A stretch of 64,000 nt of DNA from Pseudomonas sp. PSE14 (lineage in GTDB: Bacteria; Pseudomonadota; Gammaproteobacteria; Pseudomonadales; Pseudomonadaceae): positions 1,178,001 through 1,242,000 of the forward strand of contig NZ_CP115669.1 in NCBI RefSeq assembly GCF_029203285.1, read 5' to 3'. The translations under genes and the position numbers were made by a program. Shown here piece by piece: positions 15,085-24,497 of this stretch; the first letter of the stretch is position 1; each line of letters begins with the position of its first letter. The notes under the pieces were generated by a model that had not been told where the DNA came from, ran no database searches, and was given only the letters and a program-made list of their open reading frames with translations.

Positions 15085-16302
15085 ATGGCTGTTGGTCTCG
15101 GCCCCATGTCCACCCTGCACCCGGTCCCCGGTTTCGAACTCGGCATCGCGTCCGCCGGCATCAAACGACCCGGCCGCAAGGACATCGTGGTGATGCGATG
15201 TGCCGAAGGCTCCACCGTGGCGGGTGTGTTCACCACCAACGCCTTCTGTGCGGCGCCCGTGATCCTGGCGCGCAAACGTTTCCTCGGCCCGGTGCGCTAC
15301 CTGCTGACCAACACCGGCAACGCCAATGCCGGCACTGGCGAAGCGGGCCTGGCCAACGCCACCCGCACCTGCGCCAAACTGGCTGAGCTGGCCGGAGTAC
15401 CGGAAAACGCCGTGCTGCCGTACTCCACCGGCGTGATCGGCGAGCCGCTGCCGGTCGAGAAGATCGAAGCCGCACTGCCGGCCGCGCTGGCCAGCCTGTC
15501 CGTGGACAACTGGGCTGACGCCGCTGCTGGCATCATGACCACCGACACCCTGCCCAAGGGTGCCAGCCGCCAGTTCCAGCACGACGGCGTGACCATCACC
15601 GTCACCGGCATCAGCAAGGGTGCCGGCATGATCAAGCCGAACATGGCCACCATGCTCGGTTACATCGCCACCGACGCCAAGGTTGCCCAGGGCGTGCTGC
15701 AGGACCTGCTGCGCGATGCGGCGAACAAGTCCTTCAACCGCATCACCATCGACGGCGATACCTCCACCAACGACTGCTGCATGCTGGTTGCCACCGGCCA
15801 GGCCGCGCTGCCGGAAATCACCGCCGCGTCCGGCGCGCTGTTCGCCGCGCTGAAGCAGGCCGTGCTGGAGGTCTCCATGGAACTGGCCCAGGCCATCGTC
15901 CGTGACGGCGAAGGTGCCACCAAGTTCGTCACCGTCCAGGTGAATGGCGGTGCGACTCACCAGGAGTGCCTGGACGTCGGCTACGCGGTCTCCCACTCGC
16001 CGCTGATCAAGACCGCGCTGTTCGCCTCCGACCCGAACTGGGGCCGCATCCTCGCCGCCGTCGGCCGCGCCGGTGTGCCGGAGCTGGACGTGAGCCTGAT
16101 CGACGTGTACCTGGACGATGTCTGCATCGCCAGCCGTGGTGGCCGCGCCGCCAGCTACACCGAGGACCAGGGCGCCAAGGTCATGGCCCAGGAAGAGATC
16201 ACCATCCGTATCGACCTCGGTCGCGGCACCTGCAGCGAGACCATCTGGACCACCGACCTGTCCCACGAGTACGTGAAGATCAACGCGGAATACCGCACCT
16301 GA
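15085..16302 (+). CDS. argJ: Bifunctional ornithine acetyltransferase / N-acetylglutamate synthase ArgJ
   Basis: Recycles the acetyl group from N-acetylornithine to glutamate in cyclic arginine biosynthesis, and may also use acetyl-CoA. The start at [14 protein letters not shown] is supported by GAGAGGAG at 15069-15076 and gives 405 residues. ArgJ self-cleaves before a threonine in the conserved segment, seen here as [33 protein letters not shown] and the C-terminal NAEYRT ending are typical. It is bounded by strong terminators on both sides, so it is monocistronic. Confidence 0.96.
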   Translation: MAVGLGPMSTLHPVPGFELGIASAGIKRPGRKDIVVMRCAEGSTVAGVFTTNAFCAAPVILARKRFLGPVRYLLTNTGNANAGTGEAGLANATRTCAKLAELAGVPENAVLPYSTGVIGEPLPVEKIEAALPAALASLSVDNWADAAAGIMTTDTLPKGASRQFQHDGVTITVTGISKGAGMIKPNMATMLGYIATDAKVAQGVLQDLLRDAANKSFNRITIDGDTSTNDCCMLVATGQAALPEITAASGALFAALKQAVLEVSMELAQAIVRDGEGATKFVTVQVNGGATHQECLDVGYAVSHSPLIKTALFASDPNWGRILAAVGRAGVPELDVSLIDVYLDDVCIASRGGRAASYTEDQGAKVMAQEEITIRIDLGRGTCSETIWTTDLSHEYVKINAEYRT

Positions 16303-16355
16303 TCGCTGCGTAAGCTCCTGCGTCGGCCCCGTGCCGGCGCCTCGCTTCACTCGGA

Positions 16356-16398
16356 TTCCCGATTTTCATCGAAGGATGAAAATCGGGAATTTGTTTTC
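16356..16398 (+). terminator. Perfect 15-bp terminator after argJ
   Basis: TTCCCGATTTTCATC pairs perfectly with GATGAAAATCGGGAA around a GAAG tetraloop, followed by TTTGTTTTC. The stem begins 53 bases after the argJ stop. Confidence 0.88.
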
Positions 16399-16450
16399 AT
16401 GGCTCCCGCGCTCTAAGGTCTTCTGACTGACCCTCAAGAGCACCGCGTCC

Positions 16451-17080
16451 ATGTCCCTTTCCCTGGTTATCGGCAGCAAGAATTACTCCTCCTGGTCCCT
16501 GCGCGGCTGGTTGGCCATGGCGCTCACCGGCGTCGACTTCGAGGAAATCCTGATTCCCCTGGGCGGCCAGGACACCGCGCGGCGCATCCGCGAGCACTCG
16601 CCCAGCGGCAAGGTGCCGGCGCTCAAGTGCGAGCACGGGGTGATCTGGGACTCTCTGGCGATCGCCGAGTACCTCGCCGAACGCTTCCCCGAAGCCCATC
16701 TCTGGCCCCGAGGCGAAGCCGCCCGCGCCCTGGCACGCTCGGTCTGCGCCGAGATGCACAGTGGCTTCATGGCGCTGCGCTCGCACATGCCGATGGACAT
16801 CCAGCGCAACCAGCCGTTGGCGGAAGTGCCGGAGGCCGTGGAGGCGGATGTCGCCCGCATCGTCGAGCTCTGGAACCTGTGCCGCAAGCAGTTCGGTCAG
16901 GATGGCCCCTTCCTGTTCGGCCATGCCAGCATTGCCGATGCCTTCTACGCCCCGGTGGCCACCCGCTTGCGCAGCTACTGCGTCACCCTGCCGATCGAGG
17001 CGCAGAACTATGTCGATGCGATCTACGCCTGGCCGACCTTCCGGCCGTGGCTGGAGGCGGCAATGGTCGAACGCACCTGA
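16451..17080 (+). CDS. Glutathione S-transferase family protein
   Basis: A 209-residue soluble protein with an N-terminal thioredoxin-like domain (SLVIGSKNYSSWSLRGWLAM, then the cis-proline/glutathione-binding stretch SGKVPALKCEHGVIWDSLAI) and a helical C-terminal domain. The Ser-rich motif SxNYSSWS near the N-terminus is the usual catalytic position in this bacterial subgroup. It likely conjugates or reduces small electrophiles with glutathione; the substrate cannot be told. It lies alone between argJ and the Nudix gene. Confidence 0.85.
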   Translation: MSLSLVIGSKNYSSWSLRGWLAMALTGVDFEEILIPLGGQDTARRIREHSPSGKVPALKCEHGVIWDSLAIAEYLAERFPEAHLWPRGEAARALARSVCAEMHSGFMALRSHMPMDIQRNQPLAEVPEAVEADVARIVELWNLCRKQFGQDGPFLFGHASIADAFYAPVATRLRSYCVTLPIEAQNYVDAIYAWPTFRPWLEAAMVERT

Positions 17081-17141
17081 TCCTGACGGTAGAATGCCCG
17101 TCTGCGCGGGCCCTGCCTGAATCGGATTGAGGAGTAGCACT

Positions 17142-18092
17142 GTGAAACGAGTACATGTCGCCGCCGCCGTGATTCGCGGACTCGATGGCCGGGTCCTGAT
17201 CGCCCGCCGTCCGGACGACAAGCACCAGGGCGGTCTCTGGGAGTTTCCCGGTGGCAAGGTGGAAGAAGGCGAAGCGGTGCAGGTCGCCCTGGCCCGCGAA
17301 CTGAAGGAAGAGCTGGGCATCGAGGTCGAGCGGGCGCGCCCGCTGATCCGTGTGCAGCACGACTACAGCGACAAGCATGTGCTGCTGGATGTCTGGGAAG
17401 TCTCCGCCTTCTCCGGCGCGCCCCACGGTGCCGAAGGCCAGCCGCTGGCCTGGGTCGCCCCGCGTGACCTGCCAGACTACGAGTTCCCGGCGGCCAACGA
17501 CCCCATCGTGCATGCTGCGCGCCTGCCGGATCGCTACCTGATCACCCCGGATGGCCTGGAAATTCCGCAGCTGGTGCAGGGTGTGCGCGCCGCGGTGGCC
17601 AGTGGCATCCGCCTGATCCAGCTGCGTGCGCCGAACATGTACAGCCCGGAGTACCGCGACCTGGCGGTGGATATCCAGGGCCTCTGCGCCGGCAAGGCGC
17701 AACTGATGCTCAAGGGCCCGCTGGAGTGGCTGGGCGACTTCCCGGCGGCCGGCTGGCACCTGACCTCCGAACAGCTGCGCAAATACGCACCCAACGGCCG
17801 TCCATTCCCCCGTGAGCGTCTGCTGGCAGCTTCCTGCCACAGCGCCGAGGAGCTGGAGCTGGCGACCCGCATGGGGGTGGACTTCGTCACTCTGTCGCCG
17901 GTGCAGCCGACCGAGAGCCATCCGGGTGAGCCGGCGCTGGGCTGGGAGGCGGCCGCCGAACTGATCAATGGCTTCAACCAGCCGGTGTTCCTGCTCGGTG
18001 GTGTCGGTCCGCAGGACGTCGAGCGCGCCTGGGAGGCCGGGGCGCAAGGCGTCGCGGGCATTCGCGCGTTCTGGCCGAAAGCCGAGGGTTGA
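17142..18092 (+). CDS. Nudix hydrolase (MutT-type) fused to a ThiE/TenI-like domain
   Basis: A GTG start with GAGGAG at 17128-17133 gives 316 residues. The N-terminal ~130 residues are a MutT-like Nudix hydrolase: the Nudix box runs from GGKVEEGEAV to RELKEELGI with the expected Glu residues, and AAAVIRGLDGRVLIARRP opens the fold. MutT enzymes remove 8-oxo-dGTP. The C-terminal ~180 residues (IPQLVQGVRAAVASGIRLIQLRAP, DFVTLSPVQPTESHPG, VFLLGGVGPQDVERAWEAGA) resemble a thiamine-phosphate-synthase TIM barrel. A Cys-His (AASCHSAEEL) is kept in the usual place. The fusion occurs across Pseudomonas; the role of the second domain is not established here. A -10-like TAGAAT lies at 17090. Confidence 0.87.
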   Translation: MKRVHVAAAVIRGLDGRVLIARRPDDKHQGGLWEFPGGKVEEGEAVQVALARELKEELGIEVERARPLIRVQHDYSDKHVLLDVWEVSAFSGAPHGAEGQPLAWVAPRDLPDYEFPAANDPIVHAARLPDRYLITPDGLEIPQLVQGVRAAVASGIRLIQLRAPNMYSPEYRDLAVDIQGLCAGKAQLMLKGPLEWLGDFPAAGWHLTSEQLRKYAPNGRPFPRERLLAASCHSAEELELATRMGVDFVTLSPVQPTESHPGEPALGWEAAAELINGFNQPVFLLGGVGPQDVERAWEAGAQGVAGIRAFWPKAEG

Positions 18093-18117
18093 CCCACCGC
18101 TGAGTGGGTGGCTTTTT
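18092..18117 (+). terminator. Terminator after Nudix/ThiE gene
   Basis: ACCCAC, six-base loop, GTGGGT, then GGCTTTTT; the stem begins at the stop codon. A REP-like element follows directly. Confidence 0.7.
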
Positions 18118-18187
18118 GTAGGAGCGAGCTTGCTCGCGAACAGCTCAGGCACCGAGTTGTGCGGTTCGCGAGCAAGCTCGCTCCTAC
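18118..18187. repeat. REP-like inverted pair
   Basis: Two 24-base arms beginning GTAGGAGCGAGCTTGCTCGC in opposite orientation (18118-18141 and 18164-18187), each with its own inner palindrome (GCGAGCTTGCTCGC), around a 22-base spacer. The same arm recurs at 42493, 59513/59568 and 63515/63567. It is an extragenic palindromic element between convergent genes. Confidence 0.92.
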
Positions 18188-18200
18188 AATTGGATGGTCG

Positions 18201-18773
18201 TCAGGCGGGCTTTCCCGCCGCCTGCCAGAGAATCTCTTCCACGCCCTGGCGCCGGGCGATGAAGCGCGCGGCGACGAACAGCAGGTCGGAGAGCCGGTTC
18301 AGGTAGCGCAGGCCGGCACCTTCCAGCGGCTCCTCGGCATTGAGCTGCTGGCAGCGCCGCTCGGCGTTGCGCGCCTGGGCGCGGCACAGGTGGGCCAGGG
18401 CCACCAGGCGTGAGCCGCCGGGCAGGATGAAGTTCTTCAGTGGTCCGAGTTCCTCGTTCCAGCGATCGATGACCTGCTCCAGGCGTTCCACTTCGGCATC
18501 GTTCAGCGCGCGGTATTCCGGCATCGCCAGTTCGCCGCCGAGGTCGAACAGACGGTGCTGGATCGGTGCCAGCACGCCGATCACTTCCTCCAGCGCACTG
18601 CTGCGCGCTTCGTTCAGCCCCGCCAGCAATAGGCCGAGGTGGCTGTTCAGCTCGTCCACCGCGCCCATGGCTTCCACCCGTGGGTGGTGCTTGGGCACCC
18701 GGCGGCCGTCGGCCAGGCCGGTTTCGCCCTTGTCGCCGGTGCGGGTATAGATCTTCGATAGCCGGTTGCCCAT
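18201..18773 (-). CDS. Cob(I)alamin adenosyltransferase, PduO type
   Basis: Cytoplasmic enzyme that adenosylates cob(I)alamin to make coenzyme B12. The 190-residue product starts MGNRLSKIYTRTGDKGETGL, whose TRTGDKGxTxL stretch is the ATP-binding signature of this class. It continues with VDELNSHLG and the C-terminal RNAERRCQQL stretch that carries the family's conserved arginine. All of this identifies the trimeric PduO family and excludes the CobA/BtuR type. No vitamin B12 pathway genes are adjacent. It ends 14 bases from the REP element and starts 3 bases after the stop of the upstream histidine-kinase gene, so the two are probably cotranscribed. Confidence 0.9.
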   Translation of the reverse strand: MGNRLSKIYTRTGDKGETGLADGRRVPKHHPRVEAMGAVDELNSHLGLLLAGLNEARSSALEEVIGVLAPIQHRLFDLGGELAMPEYRALNDAEVERLEQVIDRWNEELGPLKNFILPGGSRLVALAHLCRAQARNAERRCQQLNAEEPLEGAGLRYLNRLSDLLFVAARFIARRQGVEEILWQAAGKPA

Positions 18774-18776
18774 GAC

Positions 18777-20840
18777 TCAGTGCTCCTTATCGCCGCCCTC
18801 CAGCAGGGGCGGGGGGGAAGTGACGTCGGCGCCCAGGGGCAGCCGCAGGGTGAAGCAGGTGCCCAGGCCCAGCTCGGACTGCACCTCCATCTGCCCCTTG
18901 TGGTTGTTGGTGATGATGAAGTACGACACCGACAGGCCCAGCCCGGTGCCCTGGCCGACCTCCTTGGTGGTGAAGAACGGCTCGAAGATACGCTTGCGCA
19001 CCTTCTCCGGCATACCGCAGCCGTTGTCTTCCACCTGGATTTCCGCCCACGGAGGGTTCAGTCGGGTTCGCAGGATGATGCGGCCGAGTTCGCCTTCCTC
19101 TTCGTCGTCGCGCAGGTGGATGGCCTGGGCGGCGTTCTTCAGCAGGTTGAGCAGGACCTGTTCCACCTCGTTGGCGATTACCGGGACCGGTCCCAAGCGC
19201 GGATCGAACTCGTGGACGATCTGCAGCGACTTGAAGTCGAAGCCGCCAGTGAGATCGAAGTCGTTGCCGGCGATCTCCACGGCCTGCTCCAGCAGCGCCG
19301 GCAGTTCGCAGGCGGTCATCTGGCGGTGGCTGCGGCGGCTGAAGGAGAGCATGTGGCTGACGATCTTCGCGGCGCGCGAGCCGGCGTACTGGATGCCGTC
19401 CATCAGCTTGGGAATCTCCCGAGCCTCCAGGTAGTGATTGAGGTCTTCCAGGTGTATGCCGACCTCGCCTGCGACCTCCAGATTCTTCGGCAAGTCTGGC
19501 GACAGGCGCCGGCGGATGTTCTGCACGTTGTGCAGGATGGCGCCCAGCGGGTTGTTGATCTCGTGGGCCATGCCGGCGGCCAGGCCGCCAACGGAGAGCA
19601 TCTTCTCCGACTGCACCATGAGCTCTTCCATGCCCAGGCGGTCCGTGATGTCGTCGATGCGGATCACCGCGCCGCGCCCGGTGCCACCCATCAGCGGGTA
19701 GAAGGTCAGTGCGTAGTGGCGCGGAGTATCGGTAAGGGCCCAGGTCACTCGCTCGACGCGCTCCACCTTGTGCTGCTCGGCGGCGCGGGTGAGTTGCGGC
19801 AGGAATGGCTTGAGCGAGGGGAAGGCGAGGAACACCGGCTGGTTCACCGCATCGTCCAGGCTGGTGCCGGAAAGCCGGCTGGCTTCCTGGTTCCACTGGG
19901 TGACGTAGAGCTGTTCATCCACCGCGATCAGCGCCGAGGGCATCGAGTCGATGATGCTGTTGAGGTAGTGCTGGAAGCCCGTGAGCTTCTTCTCGATCTT
20001 GCTGCGGACCTGGACTTCCAGCTCCAGCTTGCGGTTCGAACGGCGGGTTTCCTCGGCCAGCGATTGCGCCTGTTCCACCGCTTCCTGGGCGTCATCGCGG
20101 GCGCGCTTGAGCTGCTGCTCGCGGGCTTCGATGCGGGTCAGCATGGTGTTGAAGGCATCGGCCAGGCGACCGATCTCGTCGGCGTTGCCGCGCTCGGCGC
20201 GCAGGGCGTAGTTCTCCTCGCGGGTGACCTGCCGGGACAGCTCTTCCAGGCTGCGGATCGGCCGGGTGATCAGGCGACGGATCTGCTGGGCGATGAGCAG
20301 CCAGAGCAGCACGGAGACCGCGAGGATCACCAGGCTGGCGGTAAGGGTGCCGGTATAGAACGCGCCGGGCAGCTCGCTGCTGGCGACCAGCAGCAGATAG
20401 CCGCTGTTGCGGCCGGGTTGGGGCAGTTCGAACAGGGCGTTGAGGCGGTATTCGTGCTCCCGCCAGCGCTCCAGGTGGTCCAGCCGCTCGGGCAGCGCCA
20501 TCGGGCCGTCGCTGGGGGACTGGGCGATGCGCTGGCCATCGCTGTCGTAGAGCGCGGCCGCGCGCAGCGGCTGATAGTCGTCGAGCTGCTGGAGCAATAC
20601 CTGGGCCTGGGTCGGCGAGTTCAACGCCGGTTCGCTGAGTGCCGGGTTGGCGATCAGCCGACCGATGGTCTGCAGGGCCTGGGGCGCCACGCTGTCCTGG
20701 GAAATCCAGTAGGCCGCGCTGATGAAGGCCAGGTTGGCCACCAGCATGACGGTGGCGAGCAGAACCAGCAGGGCGGCGAGGATCTTCTGGCCGACAGGCA
20801 GGTCTTCCAGGCGCTTGCGCAGGTTCAGGGGTGAGGGCAT
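18777..20840 (-). CDS. Membrane sensor histidine kinase (HAMP-PAS-HisKA)
   Basis: The start at [14 protein letters not shown] gives 687 residues; a longer reading adds an unlikely Cys/Pro-rich leader overlapping panE. Order of domains: TM1 (about residues 20-42), a periplasmic sensor of about 150 residues, TM2 ([16 protein letters not shown]), HAMP, a coiled coil, a PAS domain ([18 protein letters not shown]), HisKA with the phospho-acceptor His near residue 426 ([11 protein letters not shown]), and HATPase_c ([26 protein letters not shown]). It corresponds to PAO1 PA4398. No cognate DNA-binding regulator is adjacent; the closest response regulator is the degenerate GGDEF protein two genes upstream. 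Confidence 0.88.
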   Translation of the reverse strand: MPSPLNLRKRLEDLPVGQKILAALLVLLATVMLVANLAFISAAYWISQDSVAPQALQTIGRLIANPALSEPALNSPTQAQVLLQQLDDYQPLRAAALYDSDGQRIAQSPSDGPMALPERLDHLERWREHEYRLNALFELPQPGRNSGYLLLVASSELPGAFYTGTLTASLVILAVSVLLWLLIAQQIRRLITRPIRSLEELSRQVTREENYALRAERGNADEIGRLADAFNTMLTRIEAREQQLKRARDDAQEAVEQAQSLAEETRRSNRKLELEVQVRSKIEKKLTGFQHYLNSIIDSMPSALIAVDEQLYVTQWNQEASRLSGTSLDDAVNQPVFLAFPSLKPFLPQLTRAAEQHKVERVERVTWALTDTPRHYALTFYPLMGGTGRGAVIRIDDITDRLGMEELMVQSEKMLSVGGLAAGMAHEINNPLGAILHNVQNIRRRLSPDLPKNLEVAGEVGIHLEDLNHYLEAREIPKLMDGIQYAGSRAAKIVSHMLSFSRRSHRQMTACELPALLEQAVEIAGNDFDLTGGFDFKSLQIVHEFDPRLGPVPVIANEVEQVLLNLLKNAAQAIHLRDDEEEGELGRIILRTRLNPPWAEIQVEDNGCGMPEKVRKRIFEPFFTTKEVGQGTGLGLSVSYFIITNNHKGQMEVQSELGLGTCFTLRLPLGADVTSPPPLLEGGDKEH

Positions 20841-20886
20841 GGGCGGAACCGCAGGAAAACAGGGAGGCGGGCAGGGTAGCCCGCCA

Positions 20887-21825
<939 letters not shown>

Positions 21826-21837
21826 TTACTGCGAAGT

Positions 21838-22803
21838 TTAGCGCAGCCCGGTCAGGCGACTGGCGTTGATTCGTCCGCTGGCGTAGGCATCGGGCAGCAG
21901 CGAGCGGGCCTGTTGCATCAGTTGCTCGGCATCCACCGGCAGTGCCTTGGCGTCCAGGCCCACCAGGCCGATGCCGGCCTTGAGGGTGATGAAGCCTTCG
22001 CTGGTCTTGAACGCCTTCAGGTTGAGGCCGTCATGCAGGCGGCGGAAGCTGCTCGGCGAGCACTCCTGCAGGTCTTCGAGCAGGGTGATCAGGGCGAAGT
22101 GCTGGTCGTCCAGGCGCGTCAGCACGTCGAGCGGGCGCACCAGCTGTTGCAGGCGCCGGGCGACGCCATGCAGCAGTTCGCTGTGGAAGGTCGGGCCGTG
22201 CTGGTGACCCAGGGCGGCCAATTCGGGAATGCCGATCAGCATGTAGCACACCGCGCCGCCGCGCGATTCCACCTGGCGGATGCTGTCGGCCAGCTTCTGC
22301 CGCAGGTAGCGCAGGTTGCCCAGGCCGGTGGCGCTGTCCACCAGGTTGCGTTCTTCCAGGCTGGTGATGTTCTCGGTGAGCAGGCGTTTTTCCATCAGCA
22401 GGCGCAGCAGGGTGTTGCTCAGGCGGTCGGCGGCCAGGACGCGGGGCACCAGCTGTTCGTTCATTGCCGACTTGCTGACGAAATCATCCACGCCACGGTC
22501 GAAGGCCTCGGCCAGGGCGTTGTCGCCTTCCTTGCCGGTGAGCAGGATGATGTAGGTGTAGTGGTCGCCGCTCTCGTCGAGCTGGCGCACCCGGGCGGTG
22601 AGCTCCAGGCCGTCCATCTCGGGCATCAGCCAGTCGGCGAGGAGGATGCTGACCGGCTCCTTCTCCAGCAGTTGCAGCGCTTCGCTGGCGCTGCTGGCGA
22701 AGCGCACATTCTGGTAGCCGGCCTGACTCAGCGCACGGCCGATCATGGCGCTGGAGAACTTGGCATCGTCGACCACCAGGATGCTGAGATGGTTGGTTGG
22801 CAT
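21838..22803 (-). CDS. Response regulator with REC and degenerate GGDEF domain
   Basis: A 321-residue protein. Residues about 1-125 form a receiver domain: the acidic pair in LVVDDAKFSSAM, the phospho-acceptor aspartate in LLADWLMPEMDG (near residue 58) and the lysine in DDFVSKSAMNEQ. The rest has GGDEF-like spacing (DSATGLGNLRYLRQKL as the usual D-x-LT-x-L-x-N-R start), but where GGDEF should be I read RLDDQHF. It should therefore not make c-di-GMP, and may bind it or act by protein contact. It lies divergent to yajQ, whose family includes a c-di-GMP-binding member, so a second-messenger link is plausible but unproven. Confidence 0.85.
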   Translation of the reverse strand: MPTNHLSILVVDDAKFSSAMIGRALSQAGYQNVRFASSASEALQLLEKEPVSILLADWLMPEMDGLELTARVRQLDESGDHYTYIILLTGKEGDNALAEAFDRGVDDFVSKSAMNEQLVPRVLAADRLSNTLLRLLMEKRLLTENITSLEERNLVDSATGLGNLRYLRQKLADSIRQVESRGGAVCYMLIGIPELAALGHQHGPTFHSELLHGVARRLQQLVRPLDVLTRLDDQHFALITLLEDLQECSPSSFRRLHDGLNLKAFKTSEGFITLKAGIGLVGLDAKALPVDAEQLMQQARSLLPDAYASGRINASRLTGLR

Positions 22804-22880
22804 GGAAAGGAATGTCTCGCAAACGGGTGGGAAATGCCGAGTCTCGACGTCAGAGGTCGGGCGCGGTCTTGTCTGTCAGT

Positions 22881-22886
22881 TATAAT
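22881..22886 (+). promoter_or_regulatory. -10 element upstream of yajQ
   Basis: A perfect TATAAT 78 bases before the yajQ start, in the divergent gap between the response regulator and yajQ. No consensus -35 at 16-18 bases; TTGTCT at 22869 is too close. Confidence 0.5.
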
Positions 22887-22888
22887 GA

Positions 22889-23443
<555 letters not shown>

Positions 23444-23504
23444 CGCGAAGGGAACCAGACGTCGGACTGTGCCGTCTCAGGTTACGGCGCAGTACCGGTT
23501 CAAG

Positions 23505-23535
23505 CCGCCATGGCCCAGGCCATGGCGGTTTCGTT
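23505..23535 (+). terminator. Terminator after yajQ
   Basis: CCGCCATGGC and GCCATGGCGG pair perfectly around a four-base loop, followed by TTTCGTTT. It lies between yajQ and the MscS gene. Confidence 0.72.
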
Positions 23536-23593
23536 TCCGGTAGTGGGAAATCGGTCGGCGCCTTGCCGGCCAGCTGAAGAAGGGGATGAATCC

Positions 23594-24436
23594 ATGGATA
23601 TCAATTACGACGGGATGATGAAGACAGCCGAGGCCTGGCTGCCGGTAGTGCTCGCCTACAGCGGGCAGATCGTCCTGGCACTGCTCACGCTGCTGATCGG
23701 CTGGTGGCTGATCAATACTCTGACCTCACGGGTCGGCGGCCTGCTCGCCACCCGTCACGTCGACCGCACGCTGCGCGGTTTCGTCGGCAGTCTGGTGAAC
23801 ATCATCCTGAAGATCCTGCTGCTGGTCAGCGTGGCCTCGATGATCGGCATCCAGACAACCAGCTTCGTCGCCGCCATCGGCGCCGCCGGCCTGGCCATCG
23901 GCCTTGCGCTGCAGGGCAGCCTGTCGAACTTCGCCGGTGGGGTACTGATTCTGCTGTTCCGTCCGTTCAAGGTGGGCGACTGGATCGAGGCGCAGGGCGT
24001 ATCGGGGACCGTCGACACCATCCTGATCTTCCATACTGTGCTGCGCACCGGCGACAACAAGCGGGTGATCGTGCCCAACGGCGCGCTGTCCAACGGCACC
24101 ATCACCAACTACTCCGCCGAGCCGACCCGCAAGGTGGTGTTCGATGTCGGTATCGATTACGAGGCAGACCTCAAGCGTGCCCAGTCGGTACTCCTGGAAC
24201 TGGCCAACGATCCGCGTGTGCTGCGCGATCCGGCACCGGTGGCGGTGGTGAGCACGTTGGGCGAGAGCGCCATCACCTTGTCCCTGCGTGTATGGGTGAA
24301 GAACGCCGATTACTGGGATGTGATGTTCCTGTTCAACGAAACCGCTCGCGACGCACTGGGCAAGCACGGCATCGGTATTCCCTTCCCACACCGCGTGGTG
24401 AAGGTGGTGAAGGGTGAGATGGTCGGCATCGACTGA
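23594..24436 (+). CDS. Small-conductance mechanosensitive channel (MscS family)
   Basis: A 280-residue inner-membrane channel that releases solutes on hypo-osmotic shock. The start at MDINYDGMMK has AAGGGG just upstream. Three N-terminal hydrophobic helices are followed by the pore-lining segment GAAGLAIGLALQGSLSNFAGG (near residues 98-118; small residues packed as in E. coli MscS TM3) and the beta domain opening FRPFKVGDWIE. The cytoplasmic C-terminal vestibule is of standard length, so this is the short E. coli-like class. Confidence 0.92.
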   Translation: MDINYDGMMKTAEAWLPVVLAYSGQIVLALLTLLIGWWLINTLTSRVGGLLATRHVDRTLRGFVGSLVNIILKILLLVSVASMIGIQTTSFVAAIGAAGLAIGLALQGSLSNFAGGVLILLFRPFKVGDWIEAQGVSGTVDTILIFHTVLRTGDNKRVIVPNGALSNGTITNYSAEPTRKVVFDVGIDYEADLKRAQSVLLELANDPRVLRDPAPVAVVSTLGESAITLSLRVWVKNADYWDVMFLFNETARDALGKHGIGIPFPHRVVKVVKGEMVGID

Positions 24437-24454
24437 TACGTTCAGCGTTCCATG

Positions 24455-24489
24455 AAAAAGGCCGGCATTCGCCGGCCTTTTTCTTTTTC
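24455..24489. terminator. Bidirectional terminator between mscS-like gene and ampG
   Basis: AAAAAGGCCGGC, loop ATTC, GCCGGCCTTTTTCTTTTT. The A and T flanks allow it to serve both convergent genes. Confidence 0.9.
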
Positions 24490-24497
24490 ATTGCGCG

